Source: Spirochaetales bacterium | GTDB lineage: Bacteria > Spirochaetota > Spirochaetia > DSM-27196 > SLAA01 | Assembly: GCA_007126415.1 (NCBI GenBank) | Contig: SLBH01000383.1 | Location: 1-12,243, forward strand | Direction: 5' to 3' | DNA: 12,243 nt | Part shown: piece after piece, positions 1-8,340 of the stretch | Position numbering within the stretch: position 1 is the first letter of the stretch | How the letters are laid out: each line of letters starts with the position of its first letter | Made by a program: the position numbers and the translations under genes | Notes under the pieces: generated by a model | What the model saw: the letters and a program-made list of their open reading frames with translations, nothing else | Database searches by the model: none | Told to the model about the DNA's origin: nothing

Positions 1-1592
1 ATGCTTCCAAACTCGCGCGCGAGCAGCGCCTCGTCCTTCGAGCTGAACCGCCTCCCTTCGCCTTTGGCGCCGGGGCGGGAACGGGTGAGGTAGTTGATAC
101 CGAGCACCATGTCCTGCGAAGGGAACACAATAGGCTCGCCGTTCGCCGGGTTCAAGAGGTTCCGCGACGGTATCATCAACGTCCAACACTCGATCTGCGC
201 CGCCTGCGTCAACGGAACGTGAACCGCCATCTGATCGCCGTCGAAATCGGCGTTAAACGCGTGACACACGAGGGGATGAAGCTTAATGGCCTTTCCGCCG
301 ACGAGCACCGGCTCAAACGCCTGAATACCGAGCCGGTGTAGCGTCGGGGCGCGGTTGAGCATCACCGGATGCTCCTTCACCACCTCGTCGAGCACCGCCC
401 AAACCTCGGGGGTCTCCTGCTCCACCAAGCTCTTGGCTTTCTTGATGTTGTAGACAACGTCTTTCTCGACAAGCTTTTTCATGATGAACGGCTTATAAAG
501 CTCGAGCGCCATCTTGGTCGGCAGGCCGCACTGATGTAGCTTCAGCTCAGGGCCCACCACGATCACCGACCGCCCGGAGTAGTCGACACGCTTACCGAGC
601 AGGTTCTGCCGGAACCGGCCCTGCTTACCCTTGAGCATATCCGAGAGGCTCTTGAGTGGCCGGTTCGAGGCGCCCTTCACGACCCGCTTCTTCTTGGAGT
701 TGTCGAACAGCGCGTCGACCGCCTCCTGCAACATGCGCTTCTCGTTGCGAATGATGATATCCGGCGCGTTGAGCGCCATCAGCCGCTTCAGGCGATTATT
801 GCGATTTATCACGCGACGGTAGAGATCGTTGAGGTCGCTCGTCGCGAAGCGTCCACCGTCCAGCTGCACCATCGGGCGAAGCTCCGGCGGGATAACCGGG
901 ATCACATCGAGGATCATCCAATCCGGACGGTTCTCGGAGTCGCGGAAGTTCTCGACGATCTCGATACGCTTGAGCAGCCGCTTATCGGCTTTCGCGCCTT
1001 TCGCGATCATCTCGGCGCGCAGCTCAGCCGAGAGCGCGTCGAGATCAAGCCCCTCGAGCAGGGTCCGCACCGCCTCGGCGCCGATCCCGGCCGAGAACGC
1101 CATACCGTAGCGTTCCTTCGCCTCGGCGTACTCTTCCTCGCTCAGCAACTCGAGCTTATTGAGATCGGTATCGCCCGGATCGATCACGATGTATTTCTCG
1201 TAATACAGAACCGAACGTAGCGCCGCTATCGTGAGCCCCAACAGAAGCCCCATGCGCGACGGAACAGAGCGATAATACCAAATATGCGATACCGGCGACG
1301 CGAGCTCGATATGCCCCATGCGCTCGCGACGCACCTTGAAGTGCGTAACCTCAACGCCGCAGCGGTCGCAGATCACGCCTTTGTAGCGAATCGACTTGAA
1401 CTTGCCGCAGTAACACTCCCATTCCTTGGTGGTACCGAAGATCCGCTCACAGAACAATCCGTCTTTCTCGGGCCGCAGCGTGCGGTAGTTTATTGTCTCG
1501 GGTTTCTTGACCTCGCCGTAACTCCACGCTCGGATCTGCTCCGGCGAGGCAAGCTGTATCATGATACTATCGAAGTCTTGAATTTCTCTCAT
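1..1592 (-). CDS. rpoC: DNA-directed RNA polymerase beta' subunit, N-terminal part (cut by window edge)
   Basis: The beta' subunit forms the catalytic centre and clamp of bacterial RNA polymerase. The first 530 codons lie here; the frame is open to base 1, so the C-terminal portion is outside the window. The start is ATG at 1590-1592, preceded by AGGAGG ten bases upstream. The N-terminal zinc-binding site is visible as Cys60, Cys62, Cys75 and Cys78 (ECYCGKF, CDRCGV). The Mg-binding catalytic motif NADFDGDQ is at residues 447-454 (DNA about 231-254). The opening MREIQDFDSIMIQLASPEQI resembles spirochaetal RpoC. It lies 41 bases downstream of rpoB and is certainly co-transcribed with it. No frame disruption is seen in the visible part. 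Confidence 0.98.
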   Translation of the reverse strand, partial: MREIQDFDSIMIQLASPEQIRAWSYGEVKKPETINYRTLRPEKDGLFCERIFGTTKEWECYCGKFKSIRYKGVICDRCGVEVTHFKVRRERMGHIELASPVSHIWYYRSVPSRMGLLLGLTIAALRSVLYYEKYIVIDPGDTDLNKLELLSEEEYAEAKERYGMAFSAGIGAEAVRTLLEGLDLDALSAELRAEMIAKGAKADKRLLKRIEIVENFRDSENRPDWMILDVIPVIPPELRPMVQLDGGRFATSDLNDLYRRVINRNNRLKRLMALNAPDIIIRNEKRMLQEAVDALFDNSKKKRVVKGASNRPLKSLSDMLKGKQGRFRQNLLGKRVDYSGRSVIVVGPELKLHQCGLPTKMALELYKPFIMKKLVEKDVVYNIKKAKSLVEQETPEVWAVLDEVVKEHPVMLNRAPTLHRLGIQAFEPVLVGGKAIKLHPLVCHAFNADFDGDQMAVHVPLTQAAQIECWTLMIPSRNLLNPANGEPIVFPSQDMVLGINYLTRSRPGAKGEGRRFSSKDEALLAREFGS

Positions 1593-1633
1593 CAATTTGG
1601 GGCCTCCTAAAACGAACCATCCGGAGCGGACTC

Positions 1634-4600
1634 TTAGAAATTGCTACCTTTGCGGTTGATCAACTCTTCATCTCGCTCGGTAAGCGCGATCTGCTTACCC
1701 TTGGTATCGTAGATCGAGATATCGAGCGCCAACCCGCGCAGCTCTTGCACCAGAACGTTAAAGGACTCCGGAATCCCGGCCGAGGTGGCCGGCTCTCCCT
1801 TCACGATGCTTTCGTATATCTTGGCGCGCCCGTTCATGTCGTCGCTCTTGATGGTGAGCAACTCCTGCAGCGTGTTCGCTGCGCCGTAGGCCTCAAGCGC
1901 CCACACCTCCATCTCACCGAGGCGCTGGCCGCCGAACTGCGCCTTGCCTCCGAGCGGCTGCTGGGTCACGAGCGAGTACGGCCCGGTTGAGCGCGCGTGC
2001 ATCTTGTCATCGACGAGGTGGTGCAGCTTCAAGATGTACATCTGACCGACCGTCACCTCGTTTTCAAAGCGTTCGCCGGTACGGCCGTCGCGCAGCGCCG
2101 CCTGTGAAGACGCCGGGAGCCCCGCTTGCCGCAGCTTCTCCGCGATCATCTCGTTGGTTGCCGACTCAAACACCGGCGTGGCGTACCATTCATCGAGCAC
2201 GGCCGCCGCCCAACCGAGCTCGGCCTCGAGAATCTGGCCGAGGTTCATACGCGACGGGACACCGAGCGGATTGAGACAGACATCGAGCGGTGTGCCGTCG
2301 GCCATGTACGGCATATCTTCTTCCGGCAACACGCGTGCGATCACGCCCTTGTTTCCGTGCCGTCCGGCCATTTTGTCGCCTTCTCGCAGCTTTCGCTTGG
2401 TGGCGATCAGGACCTTCACAACCTCATCGACACCGGGGCTCAAATCGTCGCCCTCGGAGCGCCGCAGCCGCTGCACATCGATCACTGTTCCGTCGGTGCC
2501 GTGCGGTACTCGCAGGCTGGTATCTCGAACCTCTTTGGCTTTTTCACCGAAGATCGAGTTTAGGAGCTTGAACTCAGGGGTAGTTTCGGTCTCGCTCTTG
2601 GGCGTAACTTTACCGACGAGGATGTAGCCGCTACCGATCTTTGCGCCGATCCGAACGACGCCTTCCTCGTCCAGCTGATCGAGCGCTTTCTCCGAGGTAT
2701 TCGGAATATCGCGAGTGATCTTCTCCGGCCCGAGTTTGGTCTCTCGAACCTCCACCGTAAACTCCTTGATGTGAATCGAGGTGAAGATATCGTCCTTAAC
2801 GATCTTCTCCGAGACCAGAATCGCGTCCTCGAAATTGTATCCGTTCCAGGGCACGAACCCCACCAGCACGTTGCGGCCGAGCGCGAGCTCGCCCTGGTAG
2901 GTTGAGGGTCCGTCGGCGAGCACATCACCGGCCTTAATCTTCTGCCCAACCTTCACAACCGGTTTCTGCGTGTAGCAAGTATCCTGGTTGGTACGTTGAT
3001 ACTTCATGAGCTGGTAGAGCTCGGCGCCGTCACCGTTACCGCTCGGTTCTATCTCGATGCTTTGGGAAGTCACGCGCTTTACCGTACCGTCGCGGCGCGC
3101 CTTCAGCAACACCCCGGAGTCGTACGCGGTCTTGTATTCCATTCCCGTGCCGACACGCGGGGGTTCTGGGAACACGAGCGGAACCGCCTGGCGCTGCATG
3201 TTCGACCCCATGAGCGCACGGTTTGCATCGTCGTGTTCGAGAAACGGAATCAACGCAGCCGAAACCGAGATCACCTGCTTCGGCGAGACATCCATATACT
3301 GAATATCCTCGGCCGGTTTGGTGGTGTAGTCGCCCGATTTCCTCACCGAGATCATACGGCTTTGAAAGCGTCCGTCGACGTCGATCTCGGCGTTCGCCTG
3401 CGCGATGTAGTGCTTCTCTTCGTCCATGGCCGAGAGGTACTCGATCTCGCGCGTCGCAACGCCGTCGATCACCTTTCGGTACGGGGTCTCGAGAAAGCCG
3501 TAGTCGTTGACGCGGGTATAGTTTGCAAGCGACACAATCAAACCGATGTTCGGCCCCTCCGGGGTCTCGATCGGGCACATGCGACCGTAATGCGTGTAAT
3601 GCACGTCACGCACCTCGAACCCGGCGCGGTCGCGCGACAGCCCCCCCGGCCCGAGCGCGTTCAACCGACGCTTATGCGTAAGCTCGGCGAGCGGATTCAC
3701 CTGGTCCATGAACTGCGAAAGCTGGCTCGAGCCGAAGAACTCCTTGATCGCGGCGACTACCGGTTTGATCGAGATGAGGTCTTGCGGCTTGATGGTGTCG
3801 GTTTCTTTGAGCGACATGCGTTCTTTCGCGATGCGCTCCATTCGACTAAACGCGGTCTTCAGCTGATTCGCCATCAACTCGCCGACCGAGCGCACGCGCC
3901 GATTTCCAAGATGATCGATATCGTCGACGTTCTCTTCGCCGATATAGACCTGCACGAGGTAGCGCATTGTGTTGACCATGTCTTCACGCGTCAGCACGTG
4001 CTCCTCGGTCGGCGCTTCGTAATCGAACTTCTTGTTCAACTTGTAACGACCCACCCGCCCCAGATCATACCGGCGCGAGGTGAAAAACATCGCGTTGAAG
4101 TCTTTCTCGGCGCTTTCCACCGTGATCGGCTCACCCGGCATAATCACCGCGTATACCGCCGAAAGCGCGTCTTCCTTGGACGGCTCATCTTTCTGGGCCT
4201 CGTCCTTGGTGAACTTCACCTCTTCACGCTCGAAACAGTTAAGAACGATCTCGGAGTGTAGCGAGTTGGGGTCGGCGAAATCTATGGTGCTGATCTCCTG
4301 CACCTCGGCGTGGATCAATTGATCGATATCATGCGGATGCAGCTTCTCCCCCGCACGGTAGAGCTTCTTGCTTTCGCCCCCATCGATCGCCCAAACCGCC
4401 TCGGCGAGCACCGCCCCTACGAGCGCTTCCTTCTCTTCCGCGCTGTCGGTGATTGTAACCGCCTTCGTTGCGTAGAACAGATCGATCAGCTTCTCGCGCG
4501 TGTCGTACCCGAGCGCGCGCAGGAAGATCGTGCCGAGAATGCGCTTCTTGCGGTCGATCTTGGCGTAGATCAGCTCTTTCTTTTGGTCGATCTCGAACTC

Positions 4601-5128
4601 CAGCCAGGATCCGCGGTAGGGAATAATCCGGGACGAATACACGCCCTTCTCGTGCGAGAAGATAACACCCGGGCTTCGGTGAATCTGACTCACAACCACG
4701 CGCTCGGCTCCGTTGATCAGGAAGGTGCCGCGGTCGGTCATCAGCGGAATATCGCCCATGTAGATGTCTTTCTGACGAATCTCGCCGGTCTCGAGAAAGA
4801 CTAAGTTGATACGAGCCTTGATCGGAATCGCGTAGGTGTGCCCTTTGTGCTTGCACTCGAGCTCCGACATCTTGATTCCGGCCTCGTCGAGAATGTAATG
4901 ATCATACTCAAGGCGCATATCCCCGTTCTGGCTCTCGATCGGAAAGATCGCCTGAAAAACCTCTTCGAGTCCTTGATTCAAAGGAGGCTCACCCGATTGA
5001 ACGCGATTCCATTGCAGGAACCGCTCGAATGATCGCACCTGTATGTCTACCAGATCCGGTAGCTCCATAACGCCCGGGCCTTGTGTCCCGACGAAGATGC
5101 GGTTAACATCGGTGGTTCTGTCAAACAT
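1634..5128 (-). CDS. rpoB: DNA-directed RNA polymerase beta subunit
   Basis: Beta subunit of RNA polymerase, 1164 residues, which is short compared with E. coli (1342) because large lineage-specific insertions are absent. The start chosen is ATG at 5126-5128 (MFDRTTDVNRIFVG), with GGGAGGTAGG just upstream. An in-frame ATG at 5206 would add 26 unlike residues that cross a terminator-like hairpin. Rifampicin cluster I is intact (GSSQLSQFMDQVNPLAELTH then KRRLNALGPGGL), followed by CPIETPEGPNIGLI. The active-site segment GDKMAGRHGNKG is at about residues 917-928. Residue 490 is Asn (codon 3659-3661), which aligns with E. coli Ser531; Asn here is associated with natural rifampicin resistance in Borrelia and Treponema. 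Val replaces Asn518 (E. coli numbering). It sits downstream of rplL behind a probable attenuator and is followed by rpoC. Confidence 0.98.
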   Translation of the reverse strand: MFDRTTDVNRIFVGTQGPGVMELPDLVDIQVRSFERFLQWNRVQSGEPPLNQGLEEVFQAIFPIESQNGDMRLEYDHYILDEAGIKMSELECKHKGHTYAIPIKARINLVFLETGEIRQKDIYMGDIPLMTDRGTFLINGAERVVVSQIHRSPGVIFSHEKGVYSSRIIPYRGSWLEFEIDQKKELIYAKIDRKKRILGTIFLRALGYDTREKLIDLFYATKAVTITDSAEEKEALVGAVLAEAVWAIDGGESKKLYRAGEKLHPHDIDQLIHAEVQEISTIDFADPNSLHSEIVLNCFEREEVKFTKDEAQKDEPSKEDALSAVYAVIMPGEPITVESAEKDFNAMFFTSRRYDLGRVGRYKLNKKFDYEAPTEEHVLTREDMVNTMRYLVQVYIGEENVDDIDHLGNRRVRSVGELMANQLKTAFSRMERIAKERMSLKETDTIKPQDLISIKPVVAAIKEFFGSSQLSQFMDQVNPLAELTHKRRLNALGPGGLSRDRAGFEVRDVHYTHYGRMCPIETPEGPNIGLIVSLANYTRVNDYGFLETPYRKVIDGVATREIEYLSAMDEEKHYIAQANAEIDVDGRFQSRMISVRKSGDYTTKPAEDIQYMDVSPKQVISVSAALIPFLEHDDANRALMGSNMQRQAVPLVFPEPPRVGTGMEYKTAYDSGVLLKARRDGTVKRVTSQSIEIEPSGNGDGAELYQLMKYQRTNQDTCYTQKPVVKVGQKIKAGDVLADGPSTYQGELALGRNVLVGFVPWNGYNFEDAILVSEKIVKDDIFTSIHIKEFTVEVRETKLGPEKITRDIPNTSEKALDQLDEEGVVRIGAKIGSGYILVGKVTPKSETETTPEFKLLNSIFGEKAKEVRDTSLRVPHGTDGTVIDVQRLRRSEGDDLSPGVDEVVKVLIATKRKLREGDKMAGRHGNKGVIARVLPEEDMPYMADGTPLDVCLNPLGVPSRMNLGQILEAELGWAAAVLDEWYATPVFESATNEMIAEKLRQAGLPASSQAALRDGRTGERFENEVTVGQMYILKLHHLVDDKMHARSTGPYSLVTQQPLGGKAQFGGQRLGEMEVWALEAYGAANTLQELLTIKSDDMNGRAKIYESIVKGEPATSAGIPESFNVLVQELRGLALDISIYDTKGKQIALTERDEELINRKGSNF

Positions 5129-5165
5129 TTCACCTACCTCCCATAGATCGTGGACCGAGAACGCG

Positions 5166-5209
5166 AAAAAGCGACACCATCGGCGGGGACACCCTGCCGA
5201 TGGCATCGC
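5166..5209 (-). terminator. Intrinsic-terminator-like attenuator between rplL and rpoB
   Basis: On the transcribed (minus) strand, GCGATGCCATCGGC (5196-5209 region) can pair with GCCGATGGTGTCGC. This gives a stem of 14 pairs including two G-U wobbles. After one A/C mismatch, GGG-TGT-CCC closes the tip. Five U residues (5166-5170) follow the stem directly, the classical rho-independent layout. It lies about 33 bases after the rplL stop and 37 bases before the rpoB start, inside a co-oriented operon. Partial termination that lowers rpoBC relative to rplJL is therefore the likely role, as at the known rplL-rpoB attenuator of E. coli. The U-tract is short, so read-through is expected. The structure is read directly from the sequence; function is inferred. 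Confidence 0.8.
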
Positions 5210-5242
5210 GAAGAGTACATTGGATTGTACCTAGCCGACAGG

Positions 5243-5632
5243 CTATTGAACCTCAACAGCAGCGCCCGCCGCCTCGAGTTTCTCTTTAAGCTCGGCCGCC
5301 TCTTCCTTAGAAACACCTTCTTTCACCGGCTTACCACCGGCCTCAACCATTTCCTTGGCCTCTTTCAGCCCAAGGCCGGTAATCGCCCGAATCTCCTTGA
5401 TGACCGGAATCTTCTTGCCGTCATCGAAGCTTTTCAGGATCACGTTGAACTCGGTCTGCTCCTCGGCGGCCTCAGCGGCTTCGCCGCCTCCGGCCGGAGC
5501 ACCGGCTACCGCAACCGGAGCTGCAGCCGTCACACCGAACTTCTCCTCCATAGCCGTTACCAGCTCGGAGACCTCTAGAACAGTCATGTTTGCGATAGCC
5601 TCTAGGATATCGTCTTTCGAGAGTGTCGCCAT
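5243..5632 (-). CDS. rplL: 50S ribosomal protein L7/L12
   Basis: Ribosomal stalk protein L7/L12, 129 residues, which recruits and activates translational GTPases. The start is ATG at 5630-5632, behind AAAGGAGAAGG. An in-frame ATG at 5677 would add 15 unlike residues and is rejected. Residues 1 to about 35 form the dimerisation domain that binds L10 (MATLSKDDILEAIANMTVLE). About 36 to 58 is the flexible Ala/Gly/Pro hinge, and from about 60 comes the C-terminal factor-binding domain with the signature GLGLKEAKEMVE. It lies 85 bases after rplJ. The stop codon is part of a small hairpin (TAGCC-TGTC-GGCTA), followed by the attenuator before rpoB. Length and sequence are normal for the family. Confidence 0.97.
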   Translation of the reverse strand: MATLSKDDILEAIANMTVLEVSELVTAMEEKFGVTAAAPVAVAGAPAGGGEAAEAAEEQTEFNVILKSFDDGKKIPVIKEIRAITGLGLKEAKEMVEAGGKPVKEGVSKEEAAELKEKLEAAGAAVEVQ

Positions 5633-5717
5633 ATTACCTTCTCCTTTCTGTTGTACCCCGAAGCGATAGCATGGCACACGGGCGGAAGACTAACGCCTCG
5701 GTTAATTGCATAATGAG

Positions 5718-6257
5718 TTACTCGCCCGCCTTCTGATCGGCCACCGCCTTGAGCGTACGAACCAGTTTCTGCGGAACAGCGTTGAGCGTGTACACGAAGT
5801 TCTGTAGCGGTGCCTGCATGCCGGCCATCAGCTTCGCGATCAACTCGTCGCGCGACGGCAACTTCGAGTAAACCTCGGCCTGCGCCCTGTCGAACACATT
5901 GCCCTCGATCAATGCTCCCTTGACCTCGAGCGAGCTCTCTTTGCCGAACTCGAACAGCGCCTTCACAACCGTGTTAGACTCCGCGCGCGCTATAGCCACT
6001 GCGGTAGGCCCTTCGAAGAACCCCGCCAGCTCATCCGGGGCACCCAGCTGCGCGAACGCCAACTGCGCGTAGCTATTCTTGATCACTCGGTACTCCGCCT
6101 GTTGCTCGGCGAGCTTGTCGCGCAACTCACTGATCTGCGTCACGCTTAAGCCGCGGAAATCGGTGAAGACGAAATCTTTTGCGTCGCCGAACCGCTCTTT
6201 GTAGCGATCGACCGCGTCTATCTTGTGCTGCTGCACTTTCGTTTGATACTCAGCCAT
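5718..6257 (-). CDS. rplJ: 50S ribosomal protein L10
   Basis: L10 forms the base of the ribosomal stalk: it binds 23S rRNA near L11 and carries the L7/L12 dimers on its C-terminal helix. The protein has 179 residues, within the family range. It begins MAEYQTKVQQHKIDAVDRYK and contains the typical DFRGLSVTQISELRDKL segment at about residues 33-50. The start at 6255-6257 has a very strong GGAGGAGA ribosome-binding site. It lies 27 bases after rplA. In many bacteria the L10-L7/L12 complex represses its own mRNA, but no leader structure I could recognise fits in the short rplA-rplJ gap. Control from further upstream is possible and not demonstrated here. Confidence 0.97.
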   Translation of the reverse strand: MAEYQTKVQQHKIDAVDRYKERFGDAKDFVFTDFRGLSVTQISELRDKLAEQQAEYRVIKNSYAQLAFAQLGAPDELAGFFEGPTAVAIARAESNTVVKALFEFGKESSLEVKGALIEGNVFDRAQAEVYSKLPSRDELIAKLMAGMQAPLQNFVYTLNAVPQKLVRTLKAVADQKAGE

Positions 6258-6284
6258 AATGATTCTCCTCCGAAACGCGCCGCG

Positions 6285-6971
6285 CTACTTGGCACGTGCC
6301 TCTGCAGCTGCAAACCACACACCCGGCCCCATCGTCGAGGCCACGGCTGAGGACAGCACAAACTCACCCTTTGTGTCGGCGGGTCTGCGCTTGCGCACTT
6401 CGGCCACCACTTCGTTGATGTTCTCGACCACCTTAGCGGCCTCCATCGAAACCTTGCCGACCGCGAGATGCAGCACGCCGGTCTTGTCGGAGCGAAACTC
6501 TACGCGCCCTTTCTTGAGCTCAGCGATAGCGGCGGCCAGATCAAAGGTGACGGTCTGTGTTTTGGGGTTCGGCATCAACCCGCGACGCCCGAGAACCGGC
6601 CCGAGCCGCCCAACATCCTTCATCATGTCGGGAGTTGCTACCGCTACATCAAACTCAAGCCAGCCGCCCTTAATTTTCTCGATCAGGTCTTCGTCGCCGA
6701 CGTAGGTGGCCCCGGCTTCCTCAGCCTCTTTGGCTTTATCGCCCTTAGCGAACACCAAGATCCGTTTATCGGCGCGGAACTGATGCGGGAGCACCAAGGT
6801 GTCGCGAACGTTAGCGCTCTTCTTGAGATTGAGCTTCAGCGAAAGCTCGATTGTTTCGTCGAAGTTCGCAAACGAGATCTCTTTAACCAACTCCACCGCT
6901 TCCTGCGGCGCGTAAAGGTGCTCGCGATTTACCTTCTCGTGCGCCGCTTGATACTTCTTGCCACGCTTCAT
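6285..6971 (-). CDS. rplA: 50S ribosomal protein L1
   Basis: L1 is the mobile protein of the ribosomal E-site stalk and in many bacteria a translational repressor of the rplKA mRNA. The protein has 228 residues. The signature region around residues 125-150 reads DVGRLGPVLGRRGLMPNPKT, followed by QTVTFD, close to the L1 family consensus. The start ATG (6969-6971) overlaps the rplK stop in an ATGA arrangement, so the two genes are probably translationally coupled. rplJ follows 27 bases later. No truncation or unusual residue is visible. Confidence 0.97.
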   Translation of the reverse strand: MKRGKKYQAAHEKVNREHLYAPQEAVELVKEISFANFDETIELSLKLNLKKSANVRDTLVLPHQFRADKRILVFAKGDKAKEAEEAGATYVGDEDLIEKIKGGWLEFDVAVATPDMMKDVGRLGPVLGRRGLMPNPKTQTVTFDLAAAIAELKKGRVEFRSDKTGVLHLAVGKVSMEAAKVVENINEVVAEVRKRRPADTKGEFVLSSAVASTMGPGVWFAAAEARAK

Positions 6972-7405
6972 GCCGACGCCTCCGTTTCAACACCCATGCT
7001 GCGGGCGGTACCGGCGACGACCTTCATCGCGGCTTCGAGATCCTTGGCGTTGAGATCCGGCATCTTGGTCTCGGCAATCTCCTTCAACTGCGCGTTAGTG
7101 AGCTTACCGACCTTCACGCGTCGCGGCTCCGCCGACGCCGTCTCGATTCCAAGCGCCTTCTTGATCAACACCGCCGCCGGAGGCGTCTTGGTGATGAACG
7201 TGAAGCTCTTGTCCTGATACACCGTGATCACGACGGGAATGAGCAAGCCGGGCTCGTAGTTCTTCGTCGCGTCGTTGAACTGCTGAACGAACTGCGGTGC
7301 GCTCACGCCGTGCGGCCCGAGCGCCGGCCCAACCGGCGGCGCCGGTGTCGCTTTGCCCGCAGGCACCTGCAGCTTGATCAGCGCTGCAACCTTCTTCTTT
7401 GCCAT
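6968..7405 (-). CDS. rplK: 50S ribosomal protein L11
   Basis: L11 binds the GTPase-associated region of 23S rRNA together with L10 and is the site through which RelA-type stringent factors sense stalled ribosomes. The protein has 145 residues. It carries the proline-rich N-terminal domain (VPAGKATPAPPVGPALGPHG) and the C-terminal rRNA-binding domain with KTPPAAVLIKKALGIE. The variant GPHGVSAPQF, in place of the more common GVNIMEF, is the form I associate with spirochaetes. The start ATG at 7403-7405 follows CGGAGTT. A 103-base leader separates it from nusG; I saw no convincing terminator or protein-binding fold in that leader. The stop overlaps the rplA start by four bases. Confidence 0.97.
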   Translation of the reverse strand: MAKKKVAALIKLQVPAGKATPAPPVGPALGPHGVSAPQFVQQFNDATKNYEPGLLIPVVITVYQDKSFTFITKTPPAAVLIKKALGIETASAEPRRVKVGKLTNAQLKEIAETKMPDLNAKDLEAAMKVVAGTARSMGVETEASA

Positions 7406-7508
7406 ACTGTAACTCCGTTGGTGGTAATAGCGTTGCCGCCGCGCCCGCGACGGTCAACTCCCAGTGTGAACCCGACGCACTCACTCGGCAGGCGCGAGAG
7501 GAAGCACG

Positions 7509-8063
7509 TTAGATCTTTTCAACCTGGAGGAAGTCAATCTCCACAGGGGTGGACCGTCCAAAAATGCCCACCATCACGCGGAGCTTGCCTTTCTCGAGAT
7601 TGACTTCTTCAACCGTACCGGTAAACGACTCAAACGGCCCCTCGATAATTCGCACCGTCTCGCCGATCACGAACTTCTGCTTAGGCCGCAGATTCTGATC
7701 GCCCTTTATTTCACCCGATTTCTGCAGGATCTCGCGCGCTTCCTCGGAGGAGATCGGCTGAGGCTTCATCCCGGGACCGGCACCCACAAAGCCGGTGACG
7801 CCGTTTATCTTCTTGATACGCGAACAGACCTGCTTCCAGCCCATGTCGGGAAGGTCCATCTCCAGCAGGATATAGCCGGGCAAAAACTTCTTAGAAGAAA
7901 TCTTTTTCTTGCCTTCCCGTATCTCTACAACCTGCTCCGACGGCACCTTAACATCGGTAACTACGTCGTCGAGCCGGCCCTCGTCCATCATAACCCGGAT
8001 CGTTTTCTCGATCTTATTCTCATACCCCGAGTAAGTATGCAGAACGTACCAGCTTTTCGCCAT
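7509..8063 (-). CDS. nusG: Transcription elongation/antitermination factor NusG
   Basis: NusG binds the RNA polymerase clamp and links it to Rho or to ribosomal protein S10. The protein has 184 residues. The NGN domain starts MAKSWYVLHTYSGYENKIEK and includes KKFLPGYILLEMDL at about residues 58-71. A C-terminal KOW domain starts near residue 133 (GETVRIIEGPFESFTGTVEE) and ends FGRSTPVEIDFLQVEKI. No extra inserted domain is present. The start ATG at 8061-8063 lies 66 bases after secE with a modest AAAGG ribosome-binding site. The secE-nusG-rplK order is the classical bacterial arrangement. Confidence 0.97.
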   Translation of the reverse strand: MAKSWYVLHTYSGYENKIEKTIRVMMDEGRLDDVVTDVKVPSEQVVEIREGKKKISSKKFLPGYILLEMDLPDMGWKQVCSRIKKINGVTGFVGAGPGMKPQPISSEEAREILQKSGEIKGDQNLRPKQKFVIGETVRIIEGPFESFTGTVEEVNLEKGKLRVMVGIFGRSTPVEIDFLQVEKI

Positions 8064-8129
8064 AATTGCCTTTCACCCGTCGCGGTGTCTGCGAGCAAGG
8101 CCGCACGAGACCAGCCATACGACTACGTA

Positions 8130-8309
8130 CTAGAAAATGAAGTCTACTGCGGAGAGGAGCAGAAAGTCGGCCAAGCCGAGAATGGCTGCGAATATTGCAA
8201 CCGACACCAACACCACCTTGGTGTTGGAGACTACTTCGTCGCGCCCCGGCCAAATGACTTTTTTTAGCTCAGCGTAGCTATCTTTGAAAAACGTTACGAT
8301 CCGTTTCAT
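8130..8309 (-). CDS. secE: Preprotein translocase subunit SecE
   Basis: SecE clamps the SecY channel of the inner-membrane protein translocon. This is a short gene of 59 codons plus TAG, translated by hand: it begins MKRIVTFFKDSYAELKKVIW and continues PGRDEVVSNT. The LKKVIWPGRDE segment (residues 15-25) is the conserved amphipathic helix motif of SecE. It is followed by one hydrophobic membrane span at about residues 31-57. This is the one-span form usual outside the enterobacteria, where SecE has three spans. The start ATG (8307-8309) is preceded by GGGGGA at a good distance. It lies between tRNA-Trp (31-base gap) and nusG. Confidence 0.95.
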   Translation of the reverse strand: MKRIVTFFKDSYAELKKVIWPGRDEVVSNTKVVLVSVAIFAAILGLADFLLLSAVDFIF

Positions 8310-8340
8310 TCAGTCCCCCGCAAAATTTGCACGGAAAAAA

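Noticed and set aside
2996..4261. A 421-codon open frame antisense to rpoB
   Set aside because: It lies wholly opposite the conserved core of rpoB. Its composition (rich in Arg, His, Leu, Val) is that expected from the reverse frame of a GC-rich gene with biased codons. It has no recognisable domain or ribosome-binding site.
5129..5206. Longer rpoB start at 5206
   Set aside because: The 26 added residues do not resemble RpoB and would be encoded by the attenuator hairpin. The ATG at 5128 has a strong ribosome-binding site and fits the family N-terminus.
7406..7508. A possible L1-binding or attenuator leader before rplK
   Set aside because: Only short or long-looped GC pairings (for example CGCGCC with GGCGCG) were found and there is no U-tract. 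Regulation by L1 is plausible from other bacteria, but no specific site can be supported here.
8310..8333. Small hairpin GCAA-ATT-TTGC before the secE ribosome-binding site
   Set aside because: There are only about four stable pairs, with mismatches toward the GGGGG stretch. It is too weak to claim sequestration of the ribosome-binding site or a riboswitch.
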